64,000 bases of DNA from Gibbula magus (lineage: Eukaryota; Mollusca; Gastropoda; Trochida; Trochidae). The position numbers were made by a program, and so were the translations under genes. Where the stretch lies: positions 36,671,593-36,735,592 of the forward strand of contig OW388304.1 of assembly GCA_936450465.1 (NCBI GenBank), in the 5' to 3' direction. The notes beneath the pieces are model-generated. The model did no database searches. It was not told the origin of the DNA and saw nothing but the letters and a program-made list of their open reading frames with translations. Shown here in pieces: positions 1-12,290 of the stretch. Position 1 is the stretch's first letter. Each line of letters opens with the position of its first letter.

Positions 1-1881
1 TATAAAATCGCTAGTTGAATAGTTTAGTAATCCGTTTATCGAAAATTTGGGTTGTTTTGATGAAGTTTTCTGTCTTATATGAGCAGTTTAAAAGTGGGGA
101 AAACGCGTTAAATTATGATTAGCGGCCATGTAGAGGCTCCTTCACGTACGTCACAGCCCGATACGCTTCAGTGACCACCCCCGCCCATTTTCATTCTGGT
201 CGCCGGGGCTTAATTGGGCACTTTTAAAAAAAAGCCGTATATAAGTTATTTATGGGTCGATTTCAAAAATTTAAAATCTAGCAATTGTCAAATTGAAACC
301 CCTTTTCAACGAATCCGAAAGTGACCATATGTCATTTCATCTAACCTTTAAGTTATTGATTACTTAATTAATTTTCTAATTCAATCTTATTCTAATTTCG
401 GCGCTTTTGACTTTTGACTCTTTTGAATCACTTTTCCGCTTTTTTTTCTTTCTACTATCTCCCTATTTTGAAGACCATGTCCAACCTTTAAATACGTTAT
501 TTAGAAATTGGGAGAATCTATCTTATTATTCCACCTAAACACACGTCAACTACATATTATTTTTGGTGCCTTCAAATAACCAGATAACCAAATCTACATG
601 AAAAGAAAACATACATGGGTGGACATAATAGCAACCATAACTAGGATTGACGCATCAATACTTAGGTCTTCAAGACTTCTGCTTGACCTTGAACTCCATG
701 TTGGACTCTCGGATATTTCACCAGTTTCTCTGTTTTAAAATTAGCTATCAAACATATCTCTATCTACAGTAGTTTTTTCTCCAAAGAAAATACCCCTCTG
801 AGAATGGAAAAATCGCATAATAATGGACCCCTACCTGGTGTTTCTCATGATTAAGACAAAATGGTTAATATGTTCATACTAAAGTATATATAGAACATGT
901 TTTGCTTTAATTTCCACTTAAGTAAGCGCACTCATCATTTAGATTGCATACATAATTAATGCCTTATGCACAATTTCACAATATGAATGGTTTTTGAGTG
1001 CTGCTCCAGTAACGAAACGATTACGGACAAACGGATGGACAGACGGATCGAGCGGTGAGTATAAACCACGGTATTACATACAGGTCGATAGAAATGTCAG
1101 AAGAACATATCAATCTGTCGAATATAAGAACTGCCCTAATCTTCACAACCATTAACAATATTTCAATCTTGATTTTAACTATGTGGAAAACATATCAGAA
1201 TAGTCCATGGTGCATTATTTATATTAATGGTGTATGTCAGTGTCGTGCCGTATCCCACATTGCTAAGTCTGATACAAATCTATCAAACAAGTTTATAAAA
1301 AAAATATTACAGTTAATCTCCTCATTATTAATTTTTATTAACGGATCTTCAAATTGATACCATTCAAAAACCAATATAAAGGCCTAATGAAATTTATCAT
1401 TGATCCCTTTAGTGTAATTATAAATCTCCCTCTCACTTATTGACTGTTTATGTTAAAATATCAACTCTTGTCTCTCAAATAAAATATTTCTAGGTGTTTC
1501 ATTAGAAAACACTTGTTTATAAATCTGTGATTCCAATTGGTTTCTATATTTGACAATAATTCATTTTGAACGTTCTTGAGTTGCACTGTTTCACGTCTAC
1601 GCATGTCTACGCATGTCTACGCAATGTTTTCAACATCTGAAGGAAAGAAACACCCACAGAGACATGTCTTGTCGAAAACAAGCGACTAGAAAGCTTATGC
1701 AGTCAACGATCAACATTTTATCGTTCAGTGCATTTGCTTTCTAGGCACATCTTGTGTAACAATAATGCTTCTGTAGAAAAAACATGACATACGCCTTCAA
1801 ATAACCAATGACAACTAAATGCAAACAACATGCATGGGAGATGACAATACAAAAACGCATCATATTCTTTATAATTCTTTG

Positions 1882-2095
1882 TTGAAACATATTTAAAACT
1901 TTTAGTCAATATATTACAAAGAAACATGAACTTTTCGTTAAGTCCACATTAAGTGTACTGCATTCCATTTGGCGTTTGAATAACAACCTTGAAACATATT
2001 TAAAACTTTTAGTCACTATATTACAAAGAAACATGAACTTTTCGTTAAGTCCACAGTAAGTGTACTGCATTACATTTGGCGTTTGAATAACAACA
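1882..2095. repeat. Two-copy tandem duplication, 107-bp unit
   Basis: Positions 1882-1988 are repeated almost exactly at 1989-2095; both units start TTGAAACATATTTAAAAC and differ by only a few substitutions. The short open frames across it are not coding evidence. It looks like a recent unequal-exchange duplication in intergenic DNA. Confidence 0.9.
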
Positions 2096-3695
2096 GGCAA
2101 GAACAACAGACAGCAGAAAATGAGTCTAGGACAATGGCAATCTGGACAACTGCCACTGAGGACAATTTCACCCAAGACAATTGACTCCAAAAATCAAATA
2201 AGCATTTAAGTCAATAACAACATTTGACTGATTGAGTTAGATCACATTGATGTGTATATCATAACCAATAAACATACACAGTGCAATACTCATTACAGTG
2301 ATATAGTGCACTTATGAATAATAATCATTACATCCCACTTGGACCTCGTTGTTCGTGGCAACCATTCATAAAAGTGTTCTGTTAATCATCGATATCATGA
2401 CTCTTTTCTTGTTTTATCGTTTTAATGAATAATGGTAATAAACATATCACATACAAAAATAAGAAATTTCAATTACCCGAATAGTCCGAGCGAATATATT
2501 TCTATTAAGAATCCACTTTTGAAATTGTACTAGCGCTTTACAACAAAGATGTACGTCCGATTCCTTCTAAACATCGCCTCGAAATATTCATATCGTTAAA
2601 ATTGCAATGGATGGCATTGCTTTCACGATTTTCAAACATTAAGTTCGTGCATTCAATTTGACACGCGTGAAGTACGTGATAAAATCGCCCAGGCTGAACG
2701 TCCATAGTACTATGCACTTTATTCAAAACCTGGTGAAGGGGCCAAGAAAAGGTTGGAGAAATTTTCATAATTTTAAAACTTTCATTTTTTTTTTCACTCG
2801 GAATAAGTGAGATGTAAGTCAATTACTTCCATAGTTTTCTGTAGTAATTATTACGTATTGCACTAACAGTTATAGATAATAGAAATACATGTAGATATAT
2901 TTTGAAATGTCCTCAATATGGTCACAAGTCTGATGCTGCGGTCAACACTGCTAATGAGTATGTTGTGATTAATGATATCTCGGCTACCCAATAACATAAG
3001 TTTTAATCAAGTGATAATTTACTTTGATATGCGTCATTTTAACAAATATTTTGATTTATAAATGCTTCTTTTATGATTGATGAACCAATTATTACTATGA
3101 ATTGTTGTAAACCGTGTCAAAAAATAATTCTCAATATCACCAAAGCTCAATTTCAAAGTACACTGGCATGTTTTCAAAGAAAATGTTTTTTTTGTATGGC
3201 AGTTGTCGTCCCTAACACTAAAAATAACTGTTTGGCAATTGTCCTGGGTGGAAAATGTACCAGATGGCGGTTGTCCTGGTGTAAATACTGTTGGGATAGA
3301 AATGTCAGATGTGCATACCCAAGCGTGTGGACATTATATCTACCGTACACCTAAATCTCGCAGCCATAAAATGATGTTTTGAATTTTATTTAAACCATGT
3401 TGAACATATTTCAGAATAAGCTTAAGTGTATACTTTATATACGCCAAACATCACTGTGTATTCTGATATAAATTTGCAAACATATACACAAGTCTCCTAC
3501 AAAACAAATGATTATCGATTTGCCATCTTGTTATTTAACTCCTCTTCTGAGTCTACAACTTATCTCAGCGTATCTGCATATATTGTAATGATGGCAGCAC
3601 TTTTTAGACCCGATATTACATCAGAGACTAGACTCACAGCATCAGCAAACAAGAACAATATGAGGACAACCGGGAAATAGCTACAACATAAACCT

Positions 3696-3935
3696 GGGCT
3701 CCGTTCCATAACAGCGAGCGCTTATAATCGCTCATTGATTGCTCAATGTTGCGCTCAATGTTGCTCTCAAGTAGCGCTCAAGTAGCGCTCATTCTCTCTT
3801 GAACGACACGGTGCAAATTCCTCGAAGTTTGCTCGCCTTGCTACGTAGCGCTACATTGAGCAATCGCGTTCAAGAGAGGTTTAAAAGTAACCGCTCATTG
3901 AGCGATTACTTTGAAACCTCTCTTGAACATGGCCC
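3696..3935 (+). mobile_element. MITE family A (AGCGCT-rich), copy 1
   Basis: This 240-bp element starts GGGCTCCGTTCCATAACAGC and ends TTGAACATGGCCC, so its ends are short imperfect inverted repeats. The interior is full of GAGCGCTAC-type and ATTGAGCGATTA-type words that can fold back on each other. A second copy lies inverted at 45979-46198. No protein is encoded. It is probably a non-autonomous DNA transposon; the parent superfamily is not identifiable from the ends alone. Confidence 0.7.
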
Positions 3936-4276
3936 AGCCTTATTGTTCTTTATCCAATAATAATTTATAGAGTACTCAGTCATTGATATGTTCGTAATGT
4001 TTCAAAGGTTCCAAAGAGATTATGTTCAGTAGAAAATAAATACGCTGGAGTGTAAATACGCAACAATCTTCTCTGTGTAACATTAAACCATTTATGACAT
4101 CGAGAGAATATACATGATTAACAATAGATGGGATTCAAAGCAGCATGAACTGTAGGATTTCACGCATGGTAGAATCTGTTGAGGAAATAATTTACTATTC
4201 ACACTTGCTATACTGAACAGAACACTAACAGAACTGTACTCAGGACAAACACAAACTGCTACCGAGACTAAATTTC

Positions 4277-4519
4277 ATGTCAATGTCTATTAATCTCCTT
4301 ACGTTAATGACATGCCTGATGACATTTGTTACATTCGAGACATCTTTATCTAAAAACGAAAATATCAAGAAATCAGAAAAAAGTGGTATTTGTAAAACAA
4401 TATTACAATTCTCAAATGAGAATTTGTTAGGTTACTTTCTTATTTCTTCCCTGTATGAAACAAATTTATACACTTATCCAGAAGAGGCCGAGGAGCTTAT
4501 GGCTTCAATCTGTCCGTAA
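4277..4519 (+). CDS. Hypothetical small secreted protein (80 aa), uncertain
   Basis: An 80-codon open frame begins with a plausible signal peptide (hydrophobic LLTLMTCLMTFVTF after a short start) followed by a Lys/Ser/Asn-rich segment and an acidic end. I do not recognise the family. The duplicated partner near 13050-13130 keeps the start and the first part of the frame. It is then broken by frameshifts, and a TTAA MITE is inserted at 13311, so that copy is dead. A conserved start region in an ancient duplication is weak support for a real gene. The alternative is a chance frame in duplicated non-coding DNA. No splice partners or polyadenylation signal were found close by. Confidence 0.25.
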   Translation: MSMSINLLTLMTCLMTFVTFETSLSKNENIKKSEKSGICKTILQFSNENLLGYFLISSLYETNLYTYPEEAEELMASICP

Positions 4520-4945
4520 AGGTTTGTATTTTTCCTGAACGGCTGATTCTAAGATCTACATAAACTTCTTCTCAAGACCTTCAAACATTAGAAAACTGAG
4601 TTTATGCACAGGCGTTGGCCACTATAAATGATAGACAGTGACGATGACCTTGTCGCCCCATATAAGGAAAAGCAGAAACCCTTGGTTTTAAATTCTCAGA
4701 ACAAATTCAAGGAAGAGAACTATGTCTGGCAGTATCTCAGGCCATTGGAGACCATAATCTTAAGTTTGACAGGACTTTAAAACTTAATTTTGACTTCTTC
4801 TCAAGAACTGAAAGGTCTGAAAATCTAACATCGCGTAGGCACAGAGGATTATAAACTGTTCATAAATTATATATGGCAACCGTCCAACCCCTTGTAGGAG
4901 CCCTCAATATTACGGACTTCTTTCCCAGACACCGGACGCCAGATG

Positions 4946-7364
4946 GCCACCTGATAGACATCGGACAACGGCCAATACCACAAGCAAATAAGGCGTTTCA
5001 GGCTGATGAGCTAAAAGGACTGTAGTCCTAAGCGGCTAATTGTTATCAGTAACAGTAAAATGCATCAATATTACAAATAAAGAGCACATGACAAGTAATT
5101 TAGTGTATGAAATATATATATTTTTTAACTATGTACCACAAGTCTGGGTGTTTTATGGTACAAACTTGTTGGCATATTCTTTCCGCAGAGTTTAGTCCAT
5201 TCACTCCTCAAGTATTTGAATAGGGAAGTCAGCTATCAGGCTAAGTGCACCCTAGAATGCTTACCATGTATCAGGATATGAGATCACGATGTAAGTGGAA
5301 CTGATCATATATAATGGCATTTTCGTTTAGGCAGCATATTGAGGCATACATTCGAAGGCACATGGTAGGCGAAACCAACAGTATAAAGGCAAACATTTTC
5401 ATGTACAACCCTTGGCCATACCAAAAGCTAGCATATGTGACACTAAATAATATTTGTCGCTTTTGGTGCGGTCAAGGGTACTTTGTTTCTTGCTTAACTG
5501 TATATCTCATCCACTGCTGCTGTTCAGACAGCTATCAACACTACGCCACAGATGCAAAATTACATCCACCGAAGAACTTTTAACATTTTACAACAAGAAG
5601 CATTTGTATCGTGGTGAACATGTCGATGATGTCAAGATCCTTGGAATATACTAGAGAATAAAGGGCATCATGGAGAGTCCATCGTTGTTCCTTCTATGAG
5701 GAGAACATGCCAAACATCTATGCAGAAGGCAGAAGACGAAAATTATGTTGAAGCTTCAAGAGGCTGGATGGTTCCTGAATTTAAAATGCATCATCCTCAT
5801 TGGCCAAGAAGCCTTAGTACTGGGTTTAAGCATTTTAGGGTTGTTAGTTATATGTCGTCCATAGATTTTCAAGAGCCGCTGCACCCCCAAAGCTGTAATT
5901 TTGTGGGGAAGGTACCTTACCCCTAACGGATCAAAGTTTATTCCTTTGGTCCTCCCCACTCCCCATCAAATATGACCACCTTAAACCGACTTCTTCTCCA
6001 AAATCGATTGGCACAAGCTGACATTTTCAGAAAAACAGAATAACATCATTGTTACATGGAGACTGTAATTTGTAATTTCATTGTTCTTCTTTCCAAAATT
6101 TGGATAACGGTTTGGATGCATTTTGTAGCTAAAACTGTTTTCCTTATTTCAAACATATCTGTTGTTTATCAGGTGTTTATCAGGTGTATACAGTTGTATG
6201 TGTATGCGTTTAAATAACAAGGTGTGAGAGTCGTCCTTTAACTTAAAATTTACTAGACTTCCATGGTAGTTGGTACAATCTGTATCACCAATTAGAGCTG
6301 TTTGTCTAACTAATAGTGGTCCATTTTGTTCACCTTGGGTTTAAGTGATGCAAGTGATAGATGAGCTACAGAGCAAACGTCTAGTCTAGTCTTCTGTTTC
6401 AAGTCTGGAAACAATGAATATGAAATAACCAGTAATAAATTAAATTGTATCATTGTCTTTAAAACATATTCCCTTGTCTAAATTTGAGTCTATCCCCTGA
6501 TGACCTTATTTATTTGTAATATTACTGCAGTTTACTTATTTGGCGATTATTAGAAGGGCCATTTTTCTTCAATCATAAAGGCAACCATCTTTAGCATTAA
6601 AGGGAGGGTTATGTCGCCATCTTTGATTTTTTGCAATACGTGAAATGAAAACACGCTATGTTGTACCTAATTTTACGTCTTTTTTATAACTAAAGACATA
6701 CGCTGATAGAGTATTCACGTAATAATTATAGTTAATGTCATAAAACCAAACAAAAACAAAAACAATTTGCTGTTATGCTGTAGCAAAGTTTTCCCCACTC
6801 GCAGCGCCGATGAATGGCTTCAAATCTCATTTTTCAACAAATGTGCACTTGTGTTTATCAAATTGTGAAATATAAAGTCATCAAAATATTACCACCATAA
6901 GTATCTTCCAATTTGACTGTGTTTTAACCATGTATTTATAACATAAATGTGTAAAAAGGAATATCTTCACGAATTGCGTTTCCACAAAAAATTCACAAAT
7001 ATTCCATACGTTTTGACACCCTATAAACTGTCGGGGAATGAGCCACAAAACAGGATTTGATTCAGATATCTCACTTAATAAATTATCTTTCATCCAAATG
7101 ACCATTCATAGACACAATATAATTTCCTAAGTCATACAGAAATAATACAGTTTTCATATACAATGAATTGTTCTCATGTAAAACATGTTTCTGAAATATT
7201 GCAAGAATAGTCTTATGGATATACGCTCCTTATTTGTATTTATAACGAATACAGCGTATCTGATAATTTTAAACATTTTAAAATCAGTTTTAGCAGCTGT
7301 CTGACCTTTAATATTTCAGACAAGAACAGATAAGATATAACTTAAAGCACAAACAGCATGTAAA
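4946..7364. other. Intergenic, no supported gene
   Basis: AT-rich sequence with several short chance open frames (for example 5314-5583 and 5696-5926) that show no recognisable domain, signal peptide or splice partners. TATAA at 7336-7340 is only about 25 bp from the C1q start codon, too close to serve as its TATA box with a normal leader. The promoter of that gene is therefore not resolved. Confidence 0.5.
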
Positions 7365-7598
7365 ATGAACTACCACCATGTCATGTTAGTGTTTTATTTA
7401 ACCATATTTGTCAAAGTTGCTGATGGTGGCAATTTTACATCCGTGATCCCCAAACTGGAGGAGAGAGTCGGGTTTCTGGAGAGTCACACACATGCTCAAG
7501 AACAGAAGGAAGCCGCCGTTCTTTCCAGTGTTCTCTCCAGGCTGACACAGCTGGAAGACAGCAATAGGAACATGACCACCTATATACGGAAACTAGAG
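7365..7598 (+). CDS. C1q gene exon 1: signal peptide and coiled coil
   Basis: The ATG at 7365 opens a 78-codon exon: signal peptide MNYHHVMLVFYLTIFVKV followed by a coiled-coil stem with leucine heptads. The exon ends in phase 0 at a strong donor (GAG|GTAAGA). The next in-frame stop is 15 bp into the intron. Degenerate copies of the exon end follow in the intron. Confidence 0.88.
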
Positions 7599-10500
7599 GT
7601 AAGAATTCTGAAATGAAAGTAACAGGAACATGAGCAAGTACATAAAATAAACTAGAGGTAATGTAATATAAGACGAACGGAACAAGAACATTACAGAAAC
7701 TAGAGGTAACGTTAGATAAGACGACAGTAACAAGAACATGAACACGTACATCGATAACATGTGGACACTGGATGTAACATACGTAAGAGACAAACATGTC
7801 CTTCAGTAATTACAAATTTATATTACAGTGTATACCCCTTTCATACTGTAATGAGTGTTCTAGTTACAAATTACTAAAATACTAAATTTGCAAGGCGAAG
7901 CAGCATGCAAGAGTCGCCGGCTGCACTACCGCGACGTCATTGCTTTGTTACGTCATTAACAATGATGTCATTTGGTGAGGTAATTACACTCCTATCTTGC
8001 ATTCCAACAGTGCGATTGTTAGTTCACGTTTTCACTAATTTTCTCTCATTCTGCGACATAGTTTACAATATAAACGAGTTGTTTACTATGTCAGTAAACC
8101 GTTTTGGCAACAGAATTCAACAGTTACTTCAGAACAGTTCTGAAAAAATAGAGCAAGTTGCAAACTATTTATATATGCGCATCTTGAAGGTGTAAACGAG
8201 TTTATGAATGGCGTATGACTACAATTTGTATTTTACAGTCTAATCAAAGATCGTGAAATGAGATCTTGTTTTTCGATTTTTACGCATTAAAATGATCTTG
8301 CTTAAGAAAAAAAAATCAACTCGGTGCTCGGAATTACGAATTATCTGTCCCACGTGAATTATTATGTCAAAATCCTCGCTAAAGCTCGGAGTTTATCAAA
8401 ATAATTAACCCAGGACAGATAATCCGTAATTCCTCGCAACTCGTTGATTATTCTTATAATATTATACCCCTTTCATACTGTAATGAGTGTTCTAGTTCAT
8501 GGTCTAAGGAAATTGTGTACATATTTCACGAACACTAGATCATTAGATCGCCAGTCGGATTAAAACCAATGCTATAACATTTGTACAATAGTACAATTAA
8601 TGGGATAGGAAGTCATAACGCTCTTTTCTCTCCAAACGATCACATGACTGCCATACGGGCAGGTTTTGACACAAGTTCACCCAGGAAAACCCCTAGCAAG
8701 TTCGAAAACCAATCAAGGGACGTCACTCTATTGTCTTCACGCTTGATTCTTTATTCGAGAATCAACTGTTGAAATGTAAGACGTTCTGCTCAGGAAACGT
8801 GGATTTTGCAAAGCAAAACACGACCATGGATGAACAGAGAATTAATACCCCAATTCTGGTCAAGAATAATCCTGGGATCTACTGTTCTCGTTGTCGACAT
8901 ATGCCAATCTCATTTAAATCAGATCGAACATAACACTCGACCTCGCTGCACCATAGAGGTCATGCCAGGTGACCTTTTACTCCAGCCAATCAGTGTCGAG
9001 GATAGAAAGCCATCAGACCGACCCCAGCTGACATTCGAAACATTACATTCAATAACAGGCTTCTGAATGTATAACCTTTTTACTCCAGCCAATCAATCAA
9101 GTTAGAAAGTCATTAAACCTGATCAATGTTGATATTGGTGCTGACATACAAAACACCACATTCAATGATATATCTGAGAAGGTCTTTGAATGGCTGAATT
9201 TTTTAAAAGTGAAAGGTCACTGTGAAGGTCACCAAACGACCTCTGCTGGGATGCACTGAGATCGACAAACGAGGAACGAGTGTTACCTTCGATCTGGCTT
9301 AAATTATTTGTCACCCAAACTGTTATTTCATAACTTATATATGAGTTTTTATGCTTCTTTTGAACTTTGATGTTTTATAACGTGAAACATGCTTTTAAAA
9401 GATTTTTACTGAAGAGGTCAACGCAAAGCTGTTCCGAACATCATTTTTCCTAAATTTAAACGATTTGTTGCACACAGATAACGTGGAACAAACGTATTTT
9501 ATGTTTTTGGTACAGAACAGTAAAGGAGCAGTAACATAATGTAGATGACATATTGTCAAATAATTTCAACAGTTATCAATCAATTTCAGGATGAACTTCA
9601 ACATGTGAAGTTCGGACTTAATGAATCGGTCACAAATGGTAGGTAATATTCAACCATTTTCAATGGTGAACTCTATACATATTTCACTACAACTAGACAA
9701 TGAACAATTAGAAGTAAATAATGTATGTATGTGTGTTATTATTTGCGATAGAATTTATTCTCAACTGGTTGTTCAGATACAAAAATACCTATTGGGTGGT
9801 AAGAAGCCCACATTAACGGATATGCGATGAACAATGACCCTGTTTCGCGGTTATGACACATAAACTTGCAAGGCCTTGACAGTATATTTCAAACATTTTT
9901 AACTCATCAACCGTATTAGGCTAAATTGGCTTGTTTTCTGTCAAATATTGGCGTGACAGGGATTATCCCTAAACTCTTTAAACGAGTTGTCTTAACACCT
10001 CTTGAAATATGTTCATCCGCATGGCTTCCTTTGACTTCTCCCAAGACACATTTAGTACTAGGAAGTTGACATTTTGAGAATATGATATCTTTCCTACTGG
10101 TAGTGATGGGGAGCAAACTATAATATTTTGCCTATCTAAAATTACATGTTTTCAGATGTTTAAAGTCTGTTTAGCCCTTTGAAATTGCATTTCATAACAT
10201 GTGCATTTTAGAGCAAATATATGGGCGTGAGTCATCGAGTCAAAGATATGGTGTACTGCTTCTATTGAACGTATTTCAGTAAAATGCCGAAATTTTCAGT
10301 ATATATACCACCATCAGCAGAATATTATTGCATATTTGGTGACGATTTCTTGCATATTATAAGTCTAGTAGTTCATTTGTAAGTCTTCAACCTTAGATGA
10401 TAAATCATTAAAGGACCAGACTCTATTTGTCTGTTTTAGCTGATTTATTTACTCTTGTGAGTATATGGTATTGTAATGATATAGGCTACAGGGAATATCC

Positions 10501-10941
10501 TGATGGTCTGATTATCACTTGCATCTATATTATTATACAGGGACTTCCGTTGACCAAGACGTGTCATTCGAGGCTGAGTTCGACTCCGATTTCAAGAAGG
10601 TAAGCGGAGTGCTCAATTTCACTCATCTGCTTCACGACACCTGTGTGTGTTACCAGCCATCATTCGGGTCCTTCACCGCCCCGACCTCGGGCACCTACCA
10701 GGTGTGGTACAAGGTCATGTTCGGATGCAAGCATATTCCAGATCTGAGGGTGTTGCTTGATGGGAACACAACGGAAGTGACGTCACCTCATGTAGTGACC
10801 CAGCGCAACACTATGTTCCATGGTATCTTCACCGGATTTCACCTCATGGACCTCAAACAGGGAAGCATTGTTTTAATGTTAATTACAAAGGAATCCACGA
10901 TTCTTAAAGGTTCTAACTTTGCTGCTGTATTGTTACATTAA
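7365..10941 (+). CDS. Secreted coiled-coil C1q-domain protein, complete three-exon gene
   Basis: Three exons join in frame: 7365-7598, 9590-9638 and 10541-10941, giving 227 residues. Introns are GT-AG (GTAAGA, GTAGGT donors; TTTCAG, ATACAG acceptors) in phases 0 and 1. Residues 1-20 are a signal peptide. About 25-90 form heptad-like Leu/Val/Ile spacing typical of a coiled-coil trimerisation stem. About 98-227 are a C1q/TNF-like jelly-roll domain, shown by VSFEAEF, the YQPSFGSFTAPTSGTYQVWY block and the terminal GSNFAAVLL. Several N-glycosylation sequons (NFT, NMT, NES, NTT) are present. There is no collagen region, as is usual for invertebrate C1q-domain-containing proteins. Those family members are secreted lectin-like recognition molecules; a role in immunity here is inference. 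AATAAA at 11308 is a possible distant polyadenylation signal. Confidence 0.88.
7599..7790 (+). repeat. Degenerate tandem copies of the exon 1 end and 5' splice site
   Basis: Just inside intron 1, the words AACAGGAACATGA and AAACTAGAGGTAA recur two to three times with small changes (around 7620-7662, 7680-7710 and 7730-7785). Each copy repeats the last codons of exon 1 together with a GT donor. They look like short duplications of the exon end; no copy has a matching acceptor, so use as extra exons is unlikely but use as alternative donors is possible. Confidence 0.7.
7829..8499. repeat. Direct repeats flanking a foldback sequence in C1q intron 1
   Basis: A run of about 35 bp starting TATACCCCTTTCATACTG occurs at about 7831-7866 and again at 8463-8497. 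Between them, 8313-8458 is an imperfect inverted repeat: AATCAACTCGGTGCTCGGAA on the left against its complement near 8430-8455, with an internal arm AATTATCTGTCC/GGACAGATAAT. This could be an insertion bracketed by a long duplication, or a tandem duplication with a later insertion. Confidence 0.5.
8906..9306 (+). mobile_element. MITE family B (AGGTCA-rich), copy 1
   Basis: About 400 bp with inverted ends: ATTTAAATCAGATCGAACAT at the left and ATCTGGCTTAAATTA at the right. The related copy at 13821-14070 lies in the opposite orientation. The element carries several AGGTCA or TGACCT words, including two in direct orientation near 9215-9233, resembling nuclear-receptor half-sites. It lies within C1q intron 1 and encodes nothing recognisable. 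Confidence 0.6.
9590..9638 (+). CDS. C1q gene exon 2: end of coiled coil
   Basis: A 49-bp micro-exon between TTTCAG and GTAGGT encodes DELQHVKFGLNESVTN and the first base of the next codon (phase 1). It continues the heptad pattern of exon 1 and adds an NES glycosylation sequon. The reading frame is consistent with exon 1 (phase 0) and exon 3 (phase 1). Confidence 0.8.
10541..10941 (+). CDS. C1q gene exon 3: C1q domain
   Basis: The exon starts after TTATACAG and ends at a TAA at 10939-10941. It encodes the whole C1q domain: beta strands around VSFEAEF, SFGSFTAPTSGTYQVWYKV and LRVLLDG, ending FAAVLLH. Base composition is clearly more GC-rich than the introns. Two cysteines in CVC and one in GCKHIP are unusual but compatible with secreted members of the family. 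Confidence 0.9.
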
Positions 10942-11015
10942 ACAATTCAGTATATCAATCACGTTTGTATTTGCGTATGAAGTCTCGACAAGCTGTACAA
11001 TGGAAATAGAGGAAG

Positions 11016-11115
11016 TGTGTCATATGTCTTTTACGAAACGAGTGTGAATTTTTGTATTGTCCGAGCGAGAGCGAGGGTTATACACAAATTTCGTAATACT
11101 GATATGACACACTTT
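11016..11115. repeat. Imperfect palindrome downstream of the C1q gene
   Basis: GTGTGTCATATGTCTTTTAC near 11016 is mirrored by GTAATACTGATATGACACAC near 11093, with a second arm CCGAGCGAGAGCGAGG at the centre. A foldback remnant or MITE end; no coding potential. Confidence 0.5.
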
Positions 11116-11537
11116 CGAGTGTATTCATTTCTTTATTACCCATTTTATACCATTTGATTCGTGTGAAAATAGCCAGGAAACGACCCACTTCTCTTGCGAC
11201 GGCAAGCTACAGTGACGTCACGAGCAATCGTTTTATGACCACGACAAAATACGGGATGTCGACTTGCTAGGCACAACGTGATATGTGCACATTCTAACAA
11301 TATCGGTAATAAAAAGAGTTTCGAAGTGAATTGTATAAATAATCATTTATTGATTACTTATTATTCTGTTAAACATTCTATTACTATTTTTTATTTAGAA
11401 TTTCGGCCCTTTTCTGACTGTTTCACTTTTTGCTTTTGACTTTAGGCCTCAGTCTTTTATAAAAGAAATTTCGGGCTTTTTGTCCTTCAGCGCTATCTCC
11501 CTACTTGGAAGACCATGTCCAAATTTACTGTTCCACG

Positions 11538-11864
11538 TTAAAGGGGCAGTAGCACGTTTTTTCGCTCAAATAAGTCGATAAAATGTATTTGAAAAATAAT
11601 GTCACCAACAGTAAAACACCACTCTCTCTTCGGAAAATCAAGTTATAAATGAGTGTACATGCTCCTGTAAAGCCATGGCAGTCGTTTTTTGTCATTCAAA
11701 ATAATAAAACGTGTGCAATTTTTGCTTTAGACACAACACTGGTATTACCACTACGGATAATCGGTTTGTGTAATAAGATATTGTACCCTCTAAAGTAAAT
11801 ATAAATGAGATAAACCATTATTCTAAACGGGAAATTAAAAAAAAACGTGCTACTGTCCCTTTAA
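11538..11864 (+). mobile_element. TTAA MITE, copy 1
   Basis: Starts TTAAAGGGGCAGTAGCACG and ends with the inverted form CGTGCTACTGTCCCTTTAA. The terminal TTAA on each side would fit a TTAA target duplication of the piggyBac type, but the superfamily is inference. Shared internal landmarks in the family are a GTGTTCACAATAAAATGG block and a CTTCGGAAAATCAAG block. It is non-coding. Confidence 0.8.
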
Positions 11865-12000
11865 CACATGTCAGCTCAGCATGATAAGAGGAGGAACATC
11901 ATTACCGACGTCTTCAAATAACCACACATAGTCAAACCAACATGAAACAAAACATACAAAGAAACAGGAACAATTGGTAAAGTCCACATTCAGGGTATAT

Positions 12001-12290
12001 AGAGAATCTCACCCAAGTGTCCTCTGATATCAAATATATCAACACGAGTTGAAAAAAGTTAATTTTTTTAAATTTTAACTTGTATCAACGAGTGTTGATA
12101 TATTTGATATCAGAAGACACGAGGGTGAGATTCTATTTATCACCCAAAATCATTCTTCATTAGTTTTAAATGAAAAATTAACATATCTGACCCCAAAACT
12201 GTCATTTGGCTTCAAGTGCTGTGATGTCATAGCATTGTGACGTCATCGTGAATATGACGTCATAGCATTGTGATGTCATTTATAAGGTAA
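12001..12290 (+). mobile_element. Foldback MITE with CRE-like sites, copy 1
   Basis: The left 135 bp is a long inverted repeat: AGAATCTCACCCAAGTGTCC at 12002 against its complement ending at 12134, with the arm GATATCAAATATATCAACAC. To its right, 12210-12290 carries repeated TGACGTCA or TGATGTCAT words spaced by CATAGCATTGTG. An inverted copy is at 40340-40682. TGACGTCA is the known CREB/ATF consensus; whether it is bound here is unknown. Confidence 0.7.

Larger units (their letters stand above)
340..4945. repeat. Segmental duplication, copy 1 (diverged)
   Basis: Several blocks in this stretch recur in the same order and orientation at about 11360-14600. Matching blocks are near 400-480 with 11400-11510, 550-610 with 11910-11960, 1140-1220 with 12470-12550, 4010-4330 with 12780-13120, and 4800-4930 with 14460-14590. 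Divergence is high, with many indels, and the partner copy has gained extra MITEs. The limits are approximate because the alignment was done by eye. The C1q-domain gene lies between the two copies. Confidence 0.65.

Noticed and set aside
7905..8195. 96-codon frame in C1q intron 1
   Set aside because: It lies in intronic sequence bounded by direct repeats, lacks acceptor or donor in frame, and matches no family.
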